This document shows, piece after piece, positions 22,855 through 35,500 of a stretch of 64,000 nucleotides of DNA (its first letter is position 1; every line of letters begins with the position of its first letter). The stretch lies in assembly GCA_963920665.1 (NCBI GenBank), contig OY987263.1, forward strand, positions 20,261,430 through 20,325,429, read 5' to 3'. A program made the position numbers and the translations under genes. The DNA is from Straminergon stramineum (taxonomy: Eukaryota > Streptophyta > Bryopsida > Hypnales > Calliergonaceae). The notes beneath the pieces are model-generated. The model was not told where the DNA came from, did no database searches, and was given only the letters and a program-made list of their open reading frames with translations.

Positions 22855-25800
22855 TTGCAAGATTTGTTTCCAAAGTCTCTAGTTTCAACTAACAAAATGA
22901 TTCTTGTGTTGCTTTATTAGTAGTGATAATGGGTGCGAGATGCTACTTCGGAGTGTTTCCGAGTACTAACATGCTAGCTTTGTTGAAGCACAATTTGGAC
23001 ATAGTAAGAAGTACAATGAGAGAGGAGATGTTTGGGAGAGAGAAGATGTCCAAACACTAGAGCATGATGGATACCTTGATTCTTCTATGAACCAAAAATG
23101 GAGCGATGGTGATTGAAGCTCCTCCAGAGAGCATTATTTAATGAAAGTCAAATGAGGAAAACGGGGTAGAAAATAGGGTTGAAGGGTGCACTTAAGGTAG
23201 GGACATCTAGAAGCGCCATTGGTAGATTGGTAATTTTTTTGTATACTATAGTTGACAAATGATAGGAGATTTCAATGCACCCAAGGATGCATTATTTTCA
23301 TACCAAATGCAAAGTCATGAAGAGTCAGAGTTTTTGGAGATGAACCCATTATGAGCATTGATTAAGTGGGGCTTTAGGCACTTGATGCATTTGGGTGTTC
23401 CTACCTTACTACATCTCTAGATAGCCTTTCTTCAAATCCATGAATGTCCTTGCAAAACTTTTGACATGAAAACATTCATTATACAACATGTGATAAAATT
23501 ATGGAGAATTTTGTTAAAATGGCAATATTCCATATGCTATTTTTAGACTGCATGGTCAAAATTGTAAAAATAACATCTAGGAATGATATTGATTTCAGAC
23601 ATGTAGGACTTGTATAGATTTCAGACCGTGCGGTGTATAATTAGTGGTTATGGATTTTTCATTCATTGATCACATATTTCATCCATTTTTCGACATGTAT
23701 TTACATCATGCAATTTCCTCACTATCGAGAGTTTTGAAAATGTCAAGCATTCCTTGTCAAGTGTCACCCTCCTCATCTATGTTTTTAGGTTTTTTTTTAC
23801 AAAATCCCCTCCACCTCAATGATTGCCCTACACATAACATCTAAGGTATACCAACCTATGATAGGCAAATTGCCTAATCCAAGTCACCTAGAAAAACACC
23901 CATTAGAATCTTACATCAACCCATGGCAAATTTTTTCTAATAAACGGAATTAGGACTTCATTGGGTTGATTTGTGCCCATAGTCAATGCCTTGGGAGATG
24001 GTCATGGAGTTATTAGTGAATGTCATAGGACACTTACACCTTTTTAGTGTAATTAAAATTCTTCACAAAAATTTATTTATTTGTTCCTTCATGTCAAGGC
24101 CATGTTCGGAACTGTTGTAGCCATGTTAGAAAATGCTATGATTGATGTAGGTGGTAAGATGAACATTATGGAAACACTTTTTTGCTCATTTGGGGTAGTC
24201 TAGAGACTCTATTGGGTCAATTGGATAGCACACTACAAATATTCACAACAAATTCATACTTGTCCAAAACATAAAATTTCAATTTTTCTCTCCATTTCTC
24301 ACATTTGTCTTTAATTATATGAAATGTTTTTTGTTTTGTTTTTCAAAAATGTCAACAAGGCAAATCACCAGACATTCTGCCTGTCATAGGCTAGTATACC
24401 TTATCACAGTTATTGGAGATGTCCATTTTATTAGCCAGGATCACAAATCATTATATTTATTGCAATTATTGGAGAATTTGCAATTAATTGGAAACAAGGA
24501 ACTGCAATTGGCCAAGGGTAATCAATATGGAACTCTGACTTGTGACCGGAATACTGTGGTGGGCTGTTTCAATTCAATACATATGTCAAAATTCTTGTCC
24601 ACTTTTGAGACGAAGAAACCTCATAAATTAATTGTACTCAAACTAAAGAAAAAGACTTGAGTATCTCCCAAATGAGGAGCACATACATAATCTTCAGAAC
24701 AACATCTACTATGAGAAGGAGGTCACATTGCCAATGCTCTACATAGCATATTTCATTCCAAAACAAATAAGCACCAAGCATAATTCACTTCAGTTGCAAA
24801 CTCTCAAAACTGAGTTGTTAGAGCATGGTGAAGGATAAGTGCTCATGAGTGGGAATGTCTCTGCTGTATGTTTTCTTTTGTACTATTCAAATTCCTTTCT
24901 TTACATTTGATTTGTTCATTGTCTTCTCCACTATTATTTCTTCTGTTGTGATTACATGATCTTATTGGTTGCTATTATATAGAGAGATTACAGTAGCTCT
25001 CACACTGTCATGGTTGCTTATCAAGATGCTTTCATTTCCTTTGGAGGTAGATTCATTCACAGGTCATCTACTTCTACAAGTGTATAATGATTTCAATTGG
25101 AACATGGTTCTAGGATTCTATTTTGGACATTATTTATTTGGACATATGCCAAGAATGTGTAATCAAGAGTTAGTTTGACTAAAATGTGTAGGGAAGGAGG
25201 TTCATTAAAGACATTGCTACTTTTCAAGAAGTGAAACATGGTCTTGGAGGTTAGAAAACCTTTTACATTGAATAGGGGTATTAAAGGGACCCATACTAAT
25301 TAATTGACATTCCACACTATATAAATATCCACCTTTATTGTACATCAGTAGTTATTGAAGTGTCCAGGGGATGTACATCATGTTTCAAACATCTCCAGAT
25401 TTCTACAATCAGTCCCTTTAATTTTTTGGTCCCCTCAATACCCCTACTTAGTGTAGAACACTTGAAGCCTTTGTGTTGAAATAACACTACTAGTAACCTT
25501 CCTATTCATGCAAAACATAAAGAAATAGGTTATTTGGGGGGCCTTTGAGGTGCAAGATAACCTTTCATGTCTCTTTGCAAAACTCAATTGTGAACACTTC
25601 TTTTTGTCTTTGGGTTGATGACTTTTGTTATGTCTTGTAGGTGGGCCAACAAAAAAAATTCCTATTAGATGCCTAAAGTAATAGTTGAGTTTTTCAAGTA
25701 GAGCTAGTAGGTTGTACAAAATCCCTTCATTTAATTTTGAAATTTGGCAAGAATGACAATAATATGATATCGTGCACAATTATAAAAATACTTTAATGGG

Positions 25801-26145
25801 ATGCAAAAGTTCCACTCCAAAAGCTATCAAAGTATGCTAGTTAGGGCCAATAAGAAACTTTTCTCCAAACTTCAAACAATCCATATGGTCAATCTTTTTG
25901 AAATGTGTTCCTACAAACATTTTTATAGTAGTCTAGTACTATTTTATAAAGGTAAATTAAAAGAAACACTCTTTGATGTTCATATTTTTCTCAATGCATT
26001 AGAAAATAGTAGTTTTTGACAATTTTTGTATAGACTTTAGTCCTTTAGGATTAAATTAATAAATCTAGTCATTGGTTGAATGCATAGCAAGTGTGCTCCA
26101 TGTAATTATGTGTGAAAAATGTGTAGGTTTTACCAAAATATCATT
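22855..26145. other. AT-rich intergenic stretch with a diverged TA-element copy
   Basis: No gene recognised. 23930-24345 is homologous to 48480-48845 (GTGTTAGAAAAT-like, GGATAGTCTA-like and CACAACAAATTCATACTT blocks), so it is a diverged copy of that inverted-repeat element without clear ends. The 113-codon ORF at 24319-24660 overlaps this repeat and is not supported as a gene. Confidence 0.45.
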
Positions 26146-26149
26146 TTTG

Positions 26150-26440
26150 AGCCCAAGTACAAAATTCTTGTATTATATAGAGGGCTCATTAGTATTAAAA
26201 TGGCTTAGAGGATGACTATTATAAAAATTATATCAAATTACAAGGACCCAAAATTTAGGTGAAGTCCAAATTAAATAAATAAAAAATGTATAAATTTTTG
26301 GGTTGCATATTTATTTAAAAGAAACCTCACAATGTATATGAAGAATTGAATTGCTTAAGTATAATTTTCAGAAATCCACACAAGAAGTTCCCTCTCATTA
26401 AAATTAAAATTCATTCGTAGTGTGATATCTAGACAAATAC
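26150..26440. repeat. Dispersed repeat, inverted relative to 49580-49806
   Basis: TTCTTGTATTATATAGAGGG and ATTAAAATGGCTTAGAGGA, followed by ATAAAAATTATATCAAATTAC, match the reverse complement of 49700-49800 closely, and similarity continues through the AT-rich part. Two copies show dispersal; no ends were defined. Confidence 0.55.
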
Positions 26441-26703
26441 TCATGATCATTTTTGATTGCATACTTCAATTGAGGAAGTTTAAGCCTACAAAATAATCAA
26501 ATGTAATTCAAATTGCACAATCTTGCAAACGGAATATGAAGGAATTAAATGTATCCTAATACATATTTTATATTTGATAACTTTCAACTATACTAAAGAT
26601 TGAAAACATATTTAAGTTATATGCTAACAAAGATAACTTAACAATGAAGTCGCCTCTAGTGTACTTGCCAACTACTACAATGACAATGAGGTGAAAAGAG
26701 ACG

Positions 26704-27175
26704 AATACCCCTGCCCATTGCCATTAGCCCCCCCCCCTATGTGAAAAATTGTTAAAAAAATCTAAGACCGTCAATCTAATAGATCCAAGAGGCAAACCCC
26801 AACCATTGCCATTAGCACACACCACATGCTAAAAAATGTTAAGAAAAAACTAGGATTGTTGATCTAATCGATCAAAGAGGCAAATACACATGTTCATTAG
26901 CATTAGCAAACCCTCCCCCTACATGTTGAAAAAACCTGGGTTTGTTCACTACAAGAGAAAGGTGTGTTTTAAGTATAGTCCTAGACATATAGTCCTACAA
27001 GTAACGACCTTAAAGGGGTGTTTTTAGTAAAAATTTACTAAACACACATGTATTTCTAGTAAATTTTTACTAAAAACACTCCTTTAAGGTCGTTACTTGT
27101 AGGACTATATGTCTAAGACTATACTTAAAACACCCCTTTCTCTTGTAGTGGTTGATCTAACTCATTGACGAATTA
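26704..27175 (+). repeat. Three-unit tandem repeat of about 90 bp, third unit interrupted
   Basis: Units start near 26704, 26796 and 26883, each with CATTGCCATTAGC-like, CTACATGTTGAAAAA-like and TTGTTGATCTAA-like parts. The third unit is cut at its GTT by the foldback MITE and resumes at 27151 with GTTGATCTAAC. Confidence 0.75.
26947..27150. mobile_element. Foldback CACTA-type MITE, 204 bp
   Basis: Begins CACTACAAGAGAAAGG and ends CCTTTCTCTTGTAGTG. The two arms are nearly perfectly complementary over about 95 bp each, leaving a small loop around 27043-27057, so the whole element could fold into a hairpin. Target duplication is GTT at 26944-26946 and 27151-27153. Neighbouring tandem units carry a single GTT at the same place (26858-26860), an internal empty site. 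Its ends (CACTACAAGARAA, then GTGTTTTA) resemble those of the 5.6 kb CACTA element, suggesting a shared transposase source. Confidence 0.93.
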
Positions 27176-29399
27176 TTGTGACCATTGATGCTTTGGGATA
27201 CATAATATGATATTGAATATGAAATACATATGGCATGTGGAATACATACAAAATACAAATGGAAACATATGGCATATATATGTATCCATACGAATTATAC
27301 AAATATGCATACGGCCATACAATATACATTTTAGATATCCCATTGATATTGTTTGCAAGCAAAGATGTCAAAGAGTTACAAATATGAGTGTTGGGTTGTC
27401 ACAAGCACATATCTCTTTTTCTCAAACAATGGAAAGTGACATATGTACCTCTTTTAAAGATTTATTGAAAAGTTGAACCATCAATGGGAAAAGTGACATG
27501 TATACCTTGTTAATTTTTCATATGTATTTTCTTCGGAAAGCAACATTTTCTCACATAATGTGCAATGTGCTCAAAAGAGGTAGTAACTGCCTTACAAATT
27601 CTGACATTTTCTAACTCTTTCTAACTCTGTTAGGAAATTACTTTTGCCAATTTGCAAGGTATATTACCAATATTAGACACATGAAAAGGCATGATTTTGA
27701 AATCATTTCGAAAATGAAAACAATAAGTCCTTGATTTGCTCAGTGCATTGTAAAACAACCTACAATTTTATTCTACAATAGTTATTGAAAGCTATGAATA
27801 TTTGAGCATTGTAGGCAAACATAAAATAGTACTGACATCCACCCCAAGGTGAACACAAGATGGAAAGCATGCAATTGACTTTACAATTGGAGTTTAACTT
27901 TTAATTTGTAATTTATAATACGTAAAATATAATAATAATTTTTTCCAACAACCCCTTTAGTTAGTTTGGTTCATAAATTAGGGCATACACCAAAAGGAAG
28001 AGAATTTGACATATTTAACAAGAGTCTATAGATTTAAATAAGTAAACTTCCATTGAAAGTATCCCCAAAAGTGCAATAAAAACAAACCTTTACTTAATTA
28101 CAATTAGTTGGTTGTTGATTCTCTACATTTTGATTTTATGAACAATTTTTGTAACATTTTCAAAGACCTAGTTAGGGAGCTTCCACTTTGAAAATTCATA
28201 GTAATTAATTATATGTCTTATTCAAAAATTCTCTCTCTCTATTTTCAATTCATGATTTTCAATTGCTAAATAATACCACATAAATATTTTTTTCATGAAA
28301 AAAGTGCCTCCATCTATGTTGAATCACTTATTTTGATGTTTGGGTGTTTTAATCTCAATTAAGTTGTGTAAATGACTTTGTGTGCATTTTGAGCCATTTG
28401 AGTATCACCCTAATATTTGTTTGCAATACAATCATGCAATTCATTCTCATTAAATTGCCACTCTTGCTAGTCAAGTAGTAGAACTATGATAGGCTCTAGC
28501 ATTGGAAATTAAATTGTTGATATTTGTTTTAAGGAGTTTAGCTTCCTAGAAAGGCAATCAACTCTTAAATGGTCACTTTAAGAGTAGAATACCTTAGCTA
28601 GCATACAATCATTGCTATGATCTTAGCAATCATAATAATAAATAATGAGTTTTTTTTTTTTTGTTCATTTTTAGCCATTGGTTGTTATGAAAAATTTCCT
28701 CATCCAAATGCATTTCCATTTATCCGAAGAGCAATACCATTCTACGATTATATAACAATTTACAATTCACTATTTTTATTGAAGTACAAACGAGCCATTA
28801 AAACACACGTTTAAAACACAAAATTAAATGAAAATGCTATCTTTTGCCCTAATTGCAAGGGTTTGAATAGTGCAAGCCCCCATGATACTAATTTGAATGA
28901 AATCAATGTTTAATGAATGTCATTTAAATTATAGTGTAAACTTTAGGATGAGATTTAGATAAAATGAAGATGAAGATAGAAAAAAGTGGATTGAATTTTG
29001 GACGAAGATAGATGAAATTGGAATAACAATTACACTATTTGACATAGCAACAATGTCAATATGTGAGCCGAAGAATGTGAGCTTGTGAGCATTGAGCCTA
29101 CATTATTGGTTTCTATAATATAGATTCCACGCACCATAGAAGATATATGTATCATAAACACCTATAATATGGATATTTGTAACATATATACCCTCTAATC
29201 ATAGATGATTTCTATGGTATATCCACCTATAACATAGGTGGATAGTATTGTAGGTTGATGGGCTCCTACTCCTATGGTCACATAATAGCAACCCTCCTCA
29301 CAAATTCTCATAACTTCCAAATTCATACAAATTAGTGTTATTAGTGTGGCCCACACAAACTGTTTTTATCATGTGTAGTTATGCCACCAAAAAAAGCCA
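27176..29399. other. AT-rich intergenic DNA upstream of the SGR6-like gene
   Basis: 27200-27320 is ATATGG-rich, like 6950-7090. The remainder has no recognised gene, RNA or repeat. A T tract at 28650-28661 and several short ORFs (60-89 codons) are unremarkable. Confidence 0.4.
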
Positions 29400-29567
29400 A
29401 ACAAAATCACTGCACAACAGGTGGTTAGCCCCAACGAAATTCACCTAACAGAATAACGAACTTCAACAAACTGGCCCCAAACTCCAGAAGCCTGGAGCTC
29501 GCTCGGCAACTTCAACAATCGACACCAACAAAAATTCTCAAACCGCCAGTAATTGCTCTTCAATCTC
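29400..29567 (+). promoter_or_regulatory. Probable core promoter and 5' leader of the SGR6-like gene
   Basis: GC content rises sharply here from the AT-rich flank to gene-like values, and the first coding exon starts at 29568. No convincing TATA box is visible, which is common for housekeeping plant genes. The transcription start cannot be placed from sequence alone. Confidence 0.45.
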
Positions 29568-32500
29568 ATGGCCAGCGATGGCGCTCCAGTGTCCTCCCGC
29601 ATCAGTAAGTGGTCTTGCCCTTTCATTTGAATCAACGGAATCACGCAATGCATGCCATGTAGCAGTATTCATATCTTTTTGCCAACAGCTTCACATGAGA
29701 ATTAATTTCTCCTTGAGCCGCCAATTAGGGTTGCAACAGATTACTGTTGCCTTGGACTCATGAATGTGTGCATTTGTAGCTGTTATTCGCGTGCTGGTGG
29801 CTGCTATGGGCGACAGTGCGCGATCCGTGCAAGAGGCGGCTGCGTCTGCACTTTGCGAGATTGCTCGACAGTGAGTGTGCTGCTGCTTGAGTTCGCTCTG
29901 CTGTTGTGCATTGCGTTTTAATTTTCAGAATCTGAATTTGAGAAGTTTATGACTTGATTTTAGTAAATGTTGCAAGAGTTGCGTACTTTAGAATTTGTGA
30001 TCTGCTATTAGGAATGCTGAGGCTGTACTTGACTGCTGCGCCACGAGTCTGCGAGCTGGCAAGCGGGTAGGCTGCGCTCTTTGGCCTTTGGATGTTATGT
30101 TGGAGAGTTTGCTGAAGGAAATTAAATGGAATGCTCTTGTTCTCCTGTTCGTAATCAAGCTGGGATTTGAACGCTTATGGCGTTCTCAATCACTGTCTGT
30201 GTACTTACAGATTAAGAATAGAGTTGTTTAAAATAGGATCGGTAAAAATGCAGCGTATGACAATCAAAAACGCAATTGTGAGAACGGGAATGTTCTGTTT
30301 TAAAGTAACTAAGACTAGAGCTGTTAGTGCAGGAAGCTTAGGAAAGGCACGATAGGTAGATGGCCATGCCGATATATACGTGTGTTATGTCGAGACACAG
30401 CTTCCATCTTCCCGATTCGAGTATTATCATATATTTGAAGTATAATTCAGCTGTCGCTGATGATTGTTCGTGTGATTTGGAAATTAGGTCGTAAGTTATC
30501 GTGCCGGTTTGCTGCTTATCATGGCCTACACTATTCGGGAGATGAGCGAGGAACAGGTTAATTTAGTGCTGATGCGCACCACTGCCAAGCTTGCTATGGT
30601 GGAGTTGTCAGCAAACAAGGTACAGTCGAATTTCGAAGGAGCCATTTTGCCATGCTTGCAAGATTGGTCTAATTCCCAGAGTAATCCTGGTGTCTATCTC
30701 TAAATCGGAACTCTTCTTTTTTTCACGCTTGAAACAGGAGGGGATTACAGATTGGAGAAGCGCAGCTTGTAATCTACTTGTCGCAGTTGGATCGCGCTTA
30801 CCGGATGTTGTAAGGTCCCTTAGTTTACGCTGTTATTACCAAATTCCCTTCGTTGCAAGAGAGCTTAGGGTTTGAAAATTTGTAGGAATCCTTTTTTAAA
30901 ATGAAAGATTGTGATCTTTACATCTTAGTTCAATCGCAACAATTGTGATAATTGCCGTGAATCGACACTGCCATCGTCCGCTTAGCTGAGTTCTGTGAAG
31001 CCAGCACCTCTCTAGGCTGTTCCCTCGTTCTAGTGAATTAAATATGTGTTTGAACAATGAGCTGCAGCTTATGGACGAAACATTCAACCAACTCGCCGGA
31101 GGTGGAGTTCCTGTTGTAGGGTTGGTTCAGACACTGGCCGAGTTTGCGACATCTTATGGTAAACATATTTCTGGTCCTTATTTCCTTTCCAAATTCGAAT
31201 TATTCAAGAATTGACATTGACGATGAACCTGGAAAAACACCGAAAGGTCCTAGTTTCATGCGTCGAAGATGCTAATCTCGAAGAAAAGTCGAGCTACGTT
31301 GTTTGGTCTCGTACTTTGCCCTGTGTGCTACTCCACTCTCACTGGAAATCTGGATTGATTATGGAAGGTTTGCAGTTTGCCCCTCGGTTTAAGCATGTTT
31401 TATCCCGTGTGCTGCCGATTCTGAGTGGTGTTAGAGACAACGAGCGGCTTCTTTTTGCGAAAGGTAAATACGCTGTAAATTTCCTTTCAGGTCCAGATTA
31501 GATTGCTTGCTTTTAATTTTTCAAGAAGTGGCATACAGTAACTGTGGATTTCATCGGCATTGTTTTCGAGTAGTTTAACTCTCCATGTTTGGATTCGTTT
31601 CTGTTGCATTTCGAAGATCTTTTCTATTACTAAACTCGGTGCTTGTAAATCTATTTGCAGCATTTACGTCCTGGTGTGAAACCATGAGCCATTGTCACGA
31701 AGTCTGTCCATCAAATTCATCACCTGATGTAGATTTGCAGTACGTCACGAGCTCTCCATCTTGGATAATTCAGGAACATGTAATTCTCCAAATATATGTT
31801 CGGAACTCACTTATATGAAAGCGCCATGCTCGGTCAGGAATGACACGTTACTCAATACAACCGCATTCTTTTATTTCTGCAGAGCGCTCCTGCACCAAGC
31901 ATTTGAACTTATGCTGGACGCCTGGGTTACGTCCCAAGATGCTGAGGTGGGATTGGAACATTTCTCGTAAGATTATGTTCAGAAATTTTGGACAAAGTCT
32001 TTGTTTGTTTGTAACTTAAAAATCTTATATTACTCTGATAGGTCCAACTTCGACTGATTATAACGTGAGGACCCTGTACTTTGGGAGACCCTTTACGTGG
32101 ATGCAGGTTCGGCTAGAAACTGCAGAGGCATTAGGAAAAATGGTGGGTCTAGTTAGCAGATCACACCTCAGCTCAGCATTGCCTAGACTCCTTCCATCCA
32201 TTTTGGCAGTGTGAGTTGCCAAGCATCAGTAGACGTGTACCTTGAGTAGTTATGCGCGGAATATGCACAGTGTTCTAAAAGTTGAACCCATTCATTTGTT
32301 AGTTTGACTTTGCAGTTGCAGAAAAGAGAAGGACAACCCCATGCCAGCCACATCAAGTTTGCACACAGTCCTGTTTCTTATTCTTGTGAATGATGGTGGA
32401 TCACCATTGGTCGATTTCCTGGTAAAGCTTTTAACCAAGTGGAGCCTGACCTAGCTGTCAGTTATGAATGTCACCAAATATTGCACAGATTGAGATTTGC

Positions 32501-35500
32501 ATTTATAATACAGTGGGCACGATTTGCATTTCAGAGCGGTCGCATTCTTTTATACTTTTACGTTTTTTTACACTTTCAAATATCACTGCAGATTATTTTC
32601 ACTCTTGGATTCCTGCATTGGATCTGTACATTTCAAAAAGGATAACAGTAAGGCTTTGGTGGCAGGCTCTGGCTCCTGCATTAAATTTATTGCTTCCTAA
32701 AGCTTATTTGGCTGTGAAGAGTGGAAGCAACAGAACGTTTAGCGCCCAAATGAAGGTACATATCTGAGATATTGTCCTCAAGTCATTTTGATTATAGGAG
32801 CATATGGGTGCAAGAAGCTGGCTGTAGAATTTCGTCCTCTTACTATGCATCGCACCGTAAATTTGCCTCCTGGAGTTTCTCAGATACGTGAGTTTGTCAC
32901 TGAACCAAGCATTCAGCTCTGTCATACATCCCACAGTTGAGACGACTTCTCCTTGTTAGAGTGTCTATACAGCGTACTAACTACGATTAGCTGGTATGAC
33001 TTTTGCACGAGTTGGAAAGGAGCTGAGAAGGTCTGCCACTTTTTTTTAAGGATTACTTACATCTGAATTGTCTTTCGAATAGGATGGTCCACACTAAAAT
33101 CTGAGCCCTAGATGCTTGTTGGATGCTCGACATCTTTATGGGATGTCAATTGTGGTGTCGATCTATGCTGGGTTAACAATATGTCACACCGCTCGTTTCC
33201 ATGGCACATTGCAAATTTGCAGAATCGCAATGAGGTTCTTCGCTGCTTTGTGACAATTAGAATGGCGTACCCTTCTGAAATTTTCAATTATCTGTTGCAT
33301 GTAAGTCATTCTATCTAGATACTCCTGCTAATTGAATCATCTTTGACCTTGTACATGAATTCATCAAAAATTCCAGCTAATCATCTCGATCAACTCATGC
33401 CCATTTCTTAAGGAAAGATAACTCGATTTTAAGAAATATGCAATCTTGTGCTAAGAATTATCAAAACTCTACTGCTTTACAATGTACATAACGTCTGCTA
33501 GTTTGGATATTGTTGCAATTGGCGCACACGGATGCCTTACAAGATCATTTTGTTTGTTTTCAGCAAATTCGGACCCAGGAGAGCTGTATCCAATTGGGCA
33601 TACTATCAGTATGGAAACACCTAATAATCAGGTTTAACCCGTCTCTTTGGCCTGAACTTGGTCGCCCTTCGTATTTGAAATTTTGACCTCGAGAGGGACT
33701 AGCTGAAGTGAAACAGAGAGACGGCCAATTTACTGTCTCGTCATGCGCAGACATTCAGAGCTATGGTTCCTTAGAAGAGGTGAGATTGCTGAAGCTGTGA
33801 AGTATCTTCTCCATAAACGAGACTTGAAGATGAGAAAGTCCATTGCTGAGGTGCTACTATGCATGAATATTTCTGAACTCTTTATATAGTAGTTTTCTAT
33901 TCTTCGTGTCTAAAATATAGTGTGGGAATAAACTGAAGTGAATAATAAAATGGTTTGAGCATATTGTGGAAACCAACAAAACTTTGACAGAAGTTTTTCT
34001 GCTAATATAGTGATCTGCGTCGTTGCAGTTAATTGTATGCATGGCCTCAAGCGGTTATCTCGATAATGAGACCAGTGAAGCGTGTATCGAATTTCTTGTG
34101 AAGCAATGTGCATTGTCGGATACAAAGAAGAGGCCCCCTGAAGGTGATTGTGCGTCTGCTGAGAAACCAAATGCGTCTGAACCTCCTGCCGATGTACTCT
34201 TGGAGAAAGTATGAATCATCTTATTACATGAATTGCAAACATGTTGAATGCCTGCGCACGGGAACAATCAAGAAATTTGGTTTTGAACATGTTGAATTTT
34301 TACCCTCGGCAATTTGTTGTCGTAGTGAAGGTATGCTTGTCTATTTTGTAAGGATTTCGGAAGACATGTGAGTTCCCAGGAGTTACGTCGTGTTTGCGAG
34401 ACAGGGTTGCTTCTTCTGGCTTGCACTGTTCTTGCTTCGGAGGTATTGTTCTCGTCATAATTTTTTATTAAACTTCTGATGTCATGTAATATGGTCACGG
34501 AAAGCTTAGTAATTTATTACTGCTAGGTCTGTTTATGATCATCCTCTAGAGTAAAGTTTGAGGGGTGCTACTTTATGTATACTGAGAAGTTGATGCTTTT
34601 TCCAGGTTGTACTGTGGCCATTTCTATTGAAGATGCTTATGCCAGTAGAATACACAACATCTCTTGCTACTGTAAGTATAGATCTTGATCATGCATCATG
34701 TAAGAGCTTCAAGACATGTCTGGCTTGTCTTGAAATTATAAATGTGAATGCTCTCTAGCCACTGCTTCTTACCCCAAATATTTTGTGCAGGTGTGCAAGT
34801 GCATAACTGAAATACTTAAACATAAAATCTCTCGAGGAGAGAAGGTTTCTGTTGATTACACAACGTCTCCAACTATTCCACAACCAGAGGTTTGTGCTCA
34901 ATTAATCACTATTAATAGATTTCAATGTTTTTAATGAGAAAGCATACTTTATCCATGACCAGTTGTAGATTCATCGTGGCCATTTGAAAAGCAGGAACTC
35001 CTTGCTCGTCTCCTCTTACTTCTTCAATATCCACTGGAAGCAGAACTTGCCCCTAGAGTGCTGATTGTACGAGAATCTACGCGCTTTTTCAATTTTGTAT
35101 ATTCACTCCTATGAGATTGTCCATTGGAATACGTTTAGCTGACAATTTTCACATACGCATTTCATAACATCTGAGACTCTATCTAACCAAAAATTTTCTC
35201 TTGATGCAGATCCTGGACTATTTGGGGCCGATATTTCCTACAGCTGTTGTGCTCCTCTGGGAAGTGCAGGTCTGTAGTTGCCCAAGTCTTGGCTAGTCAC
35301 AGTACAAGTTACACATTTTAGAAATGCAATTCCCGTAAATTTTATTCTCAATGAGGGTATTTTTGGGTGCAGTTTTGTCCAATTCGCGGGTATAATGAGA
35401 TATTCTCCTACTTTCGGGAGTCTAAATCATTTTTATGTTTTGTTGGTAAGCTTTAGATTCCCCAAATGAAGGCTTACATCAATGACATTGATCCTACCTC

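Noticed and set aside
24319..24660. 113-codon ORF
   Set aside because: It overlaps a diverged copy of the AGGTAAAACA element and has no recognisable motif.
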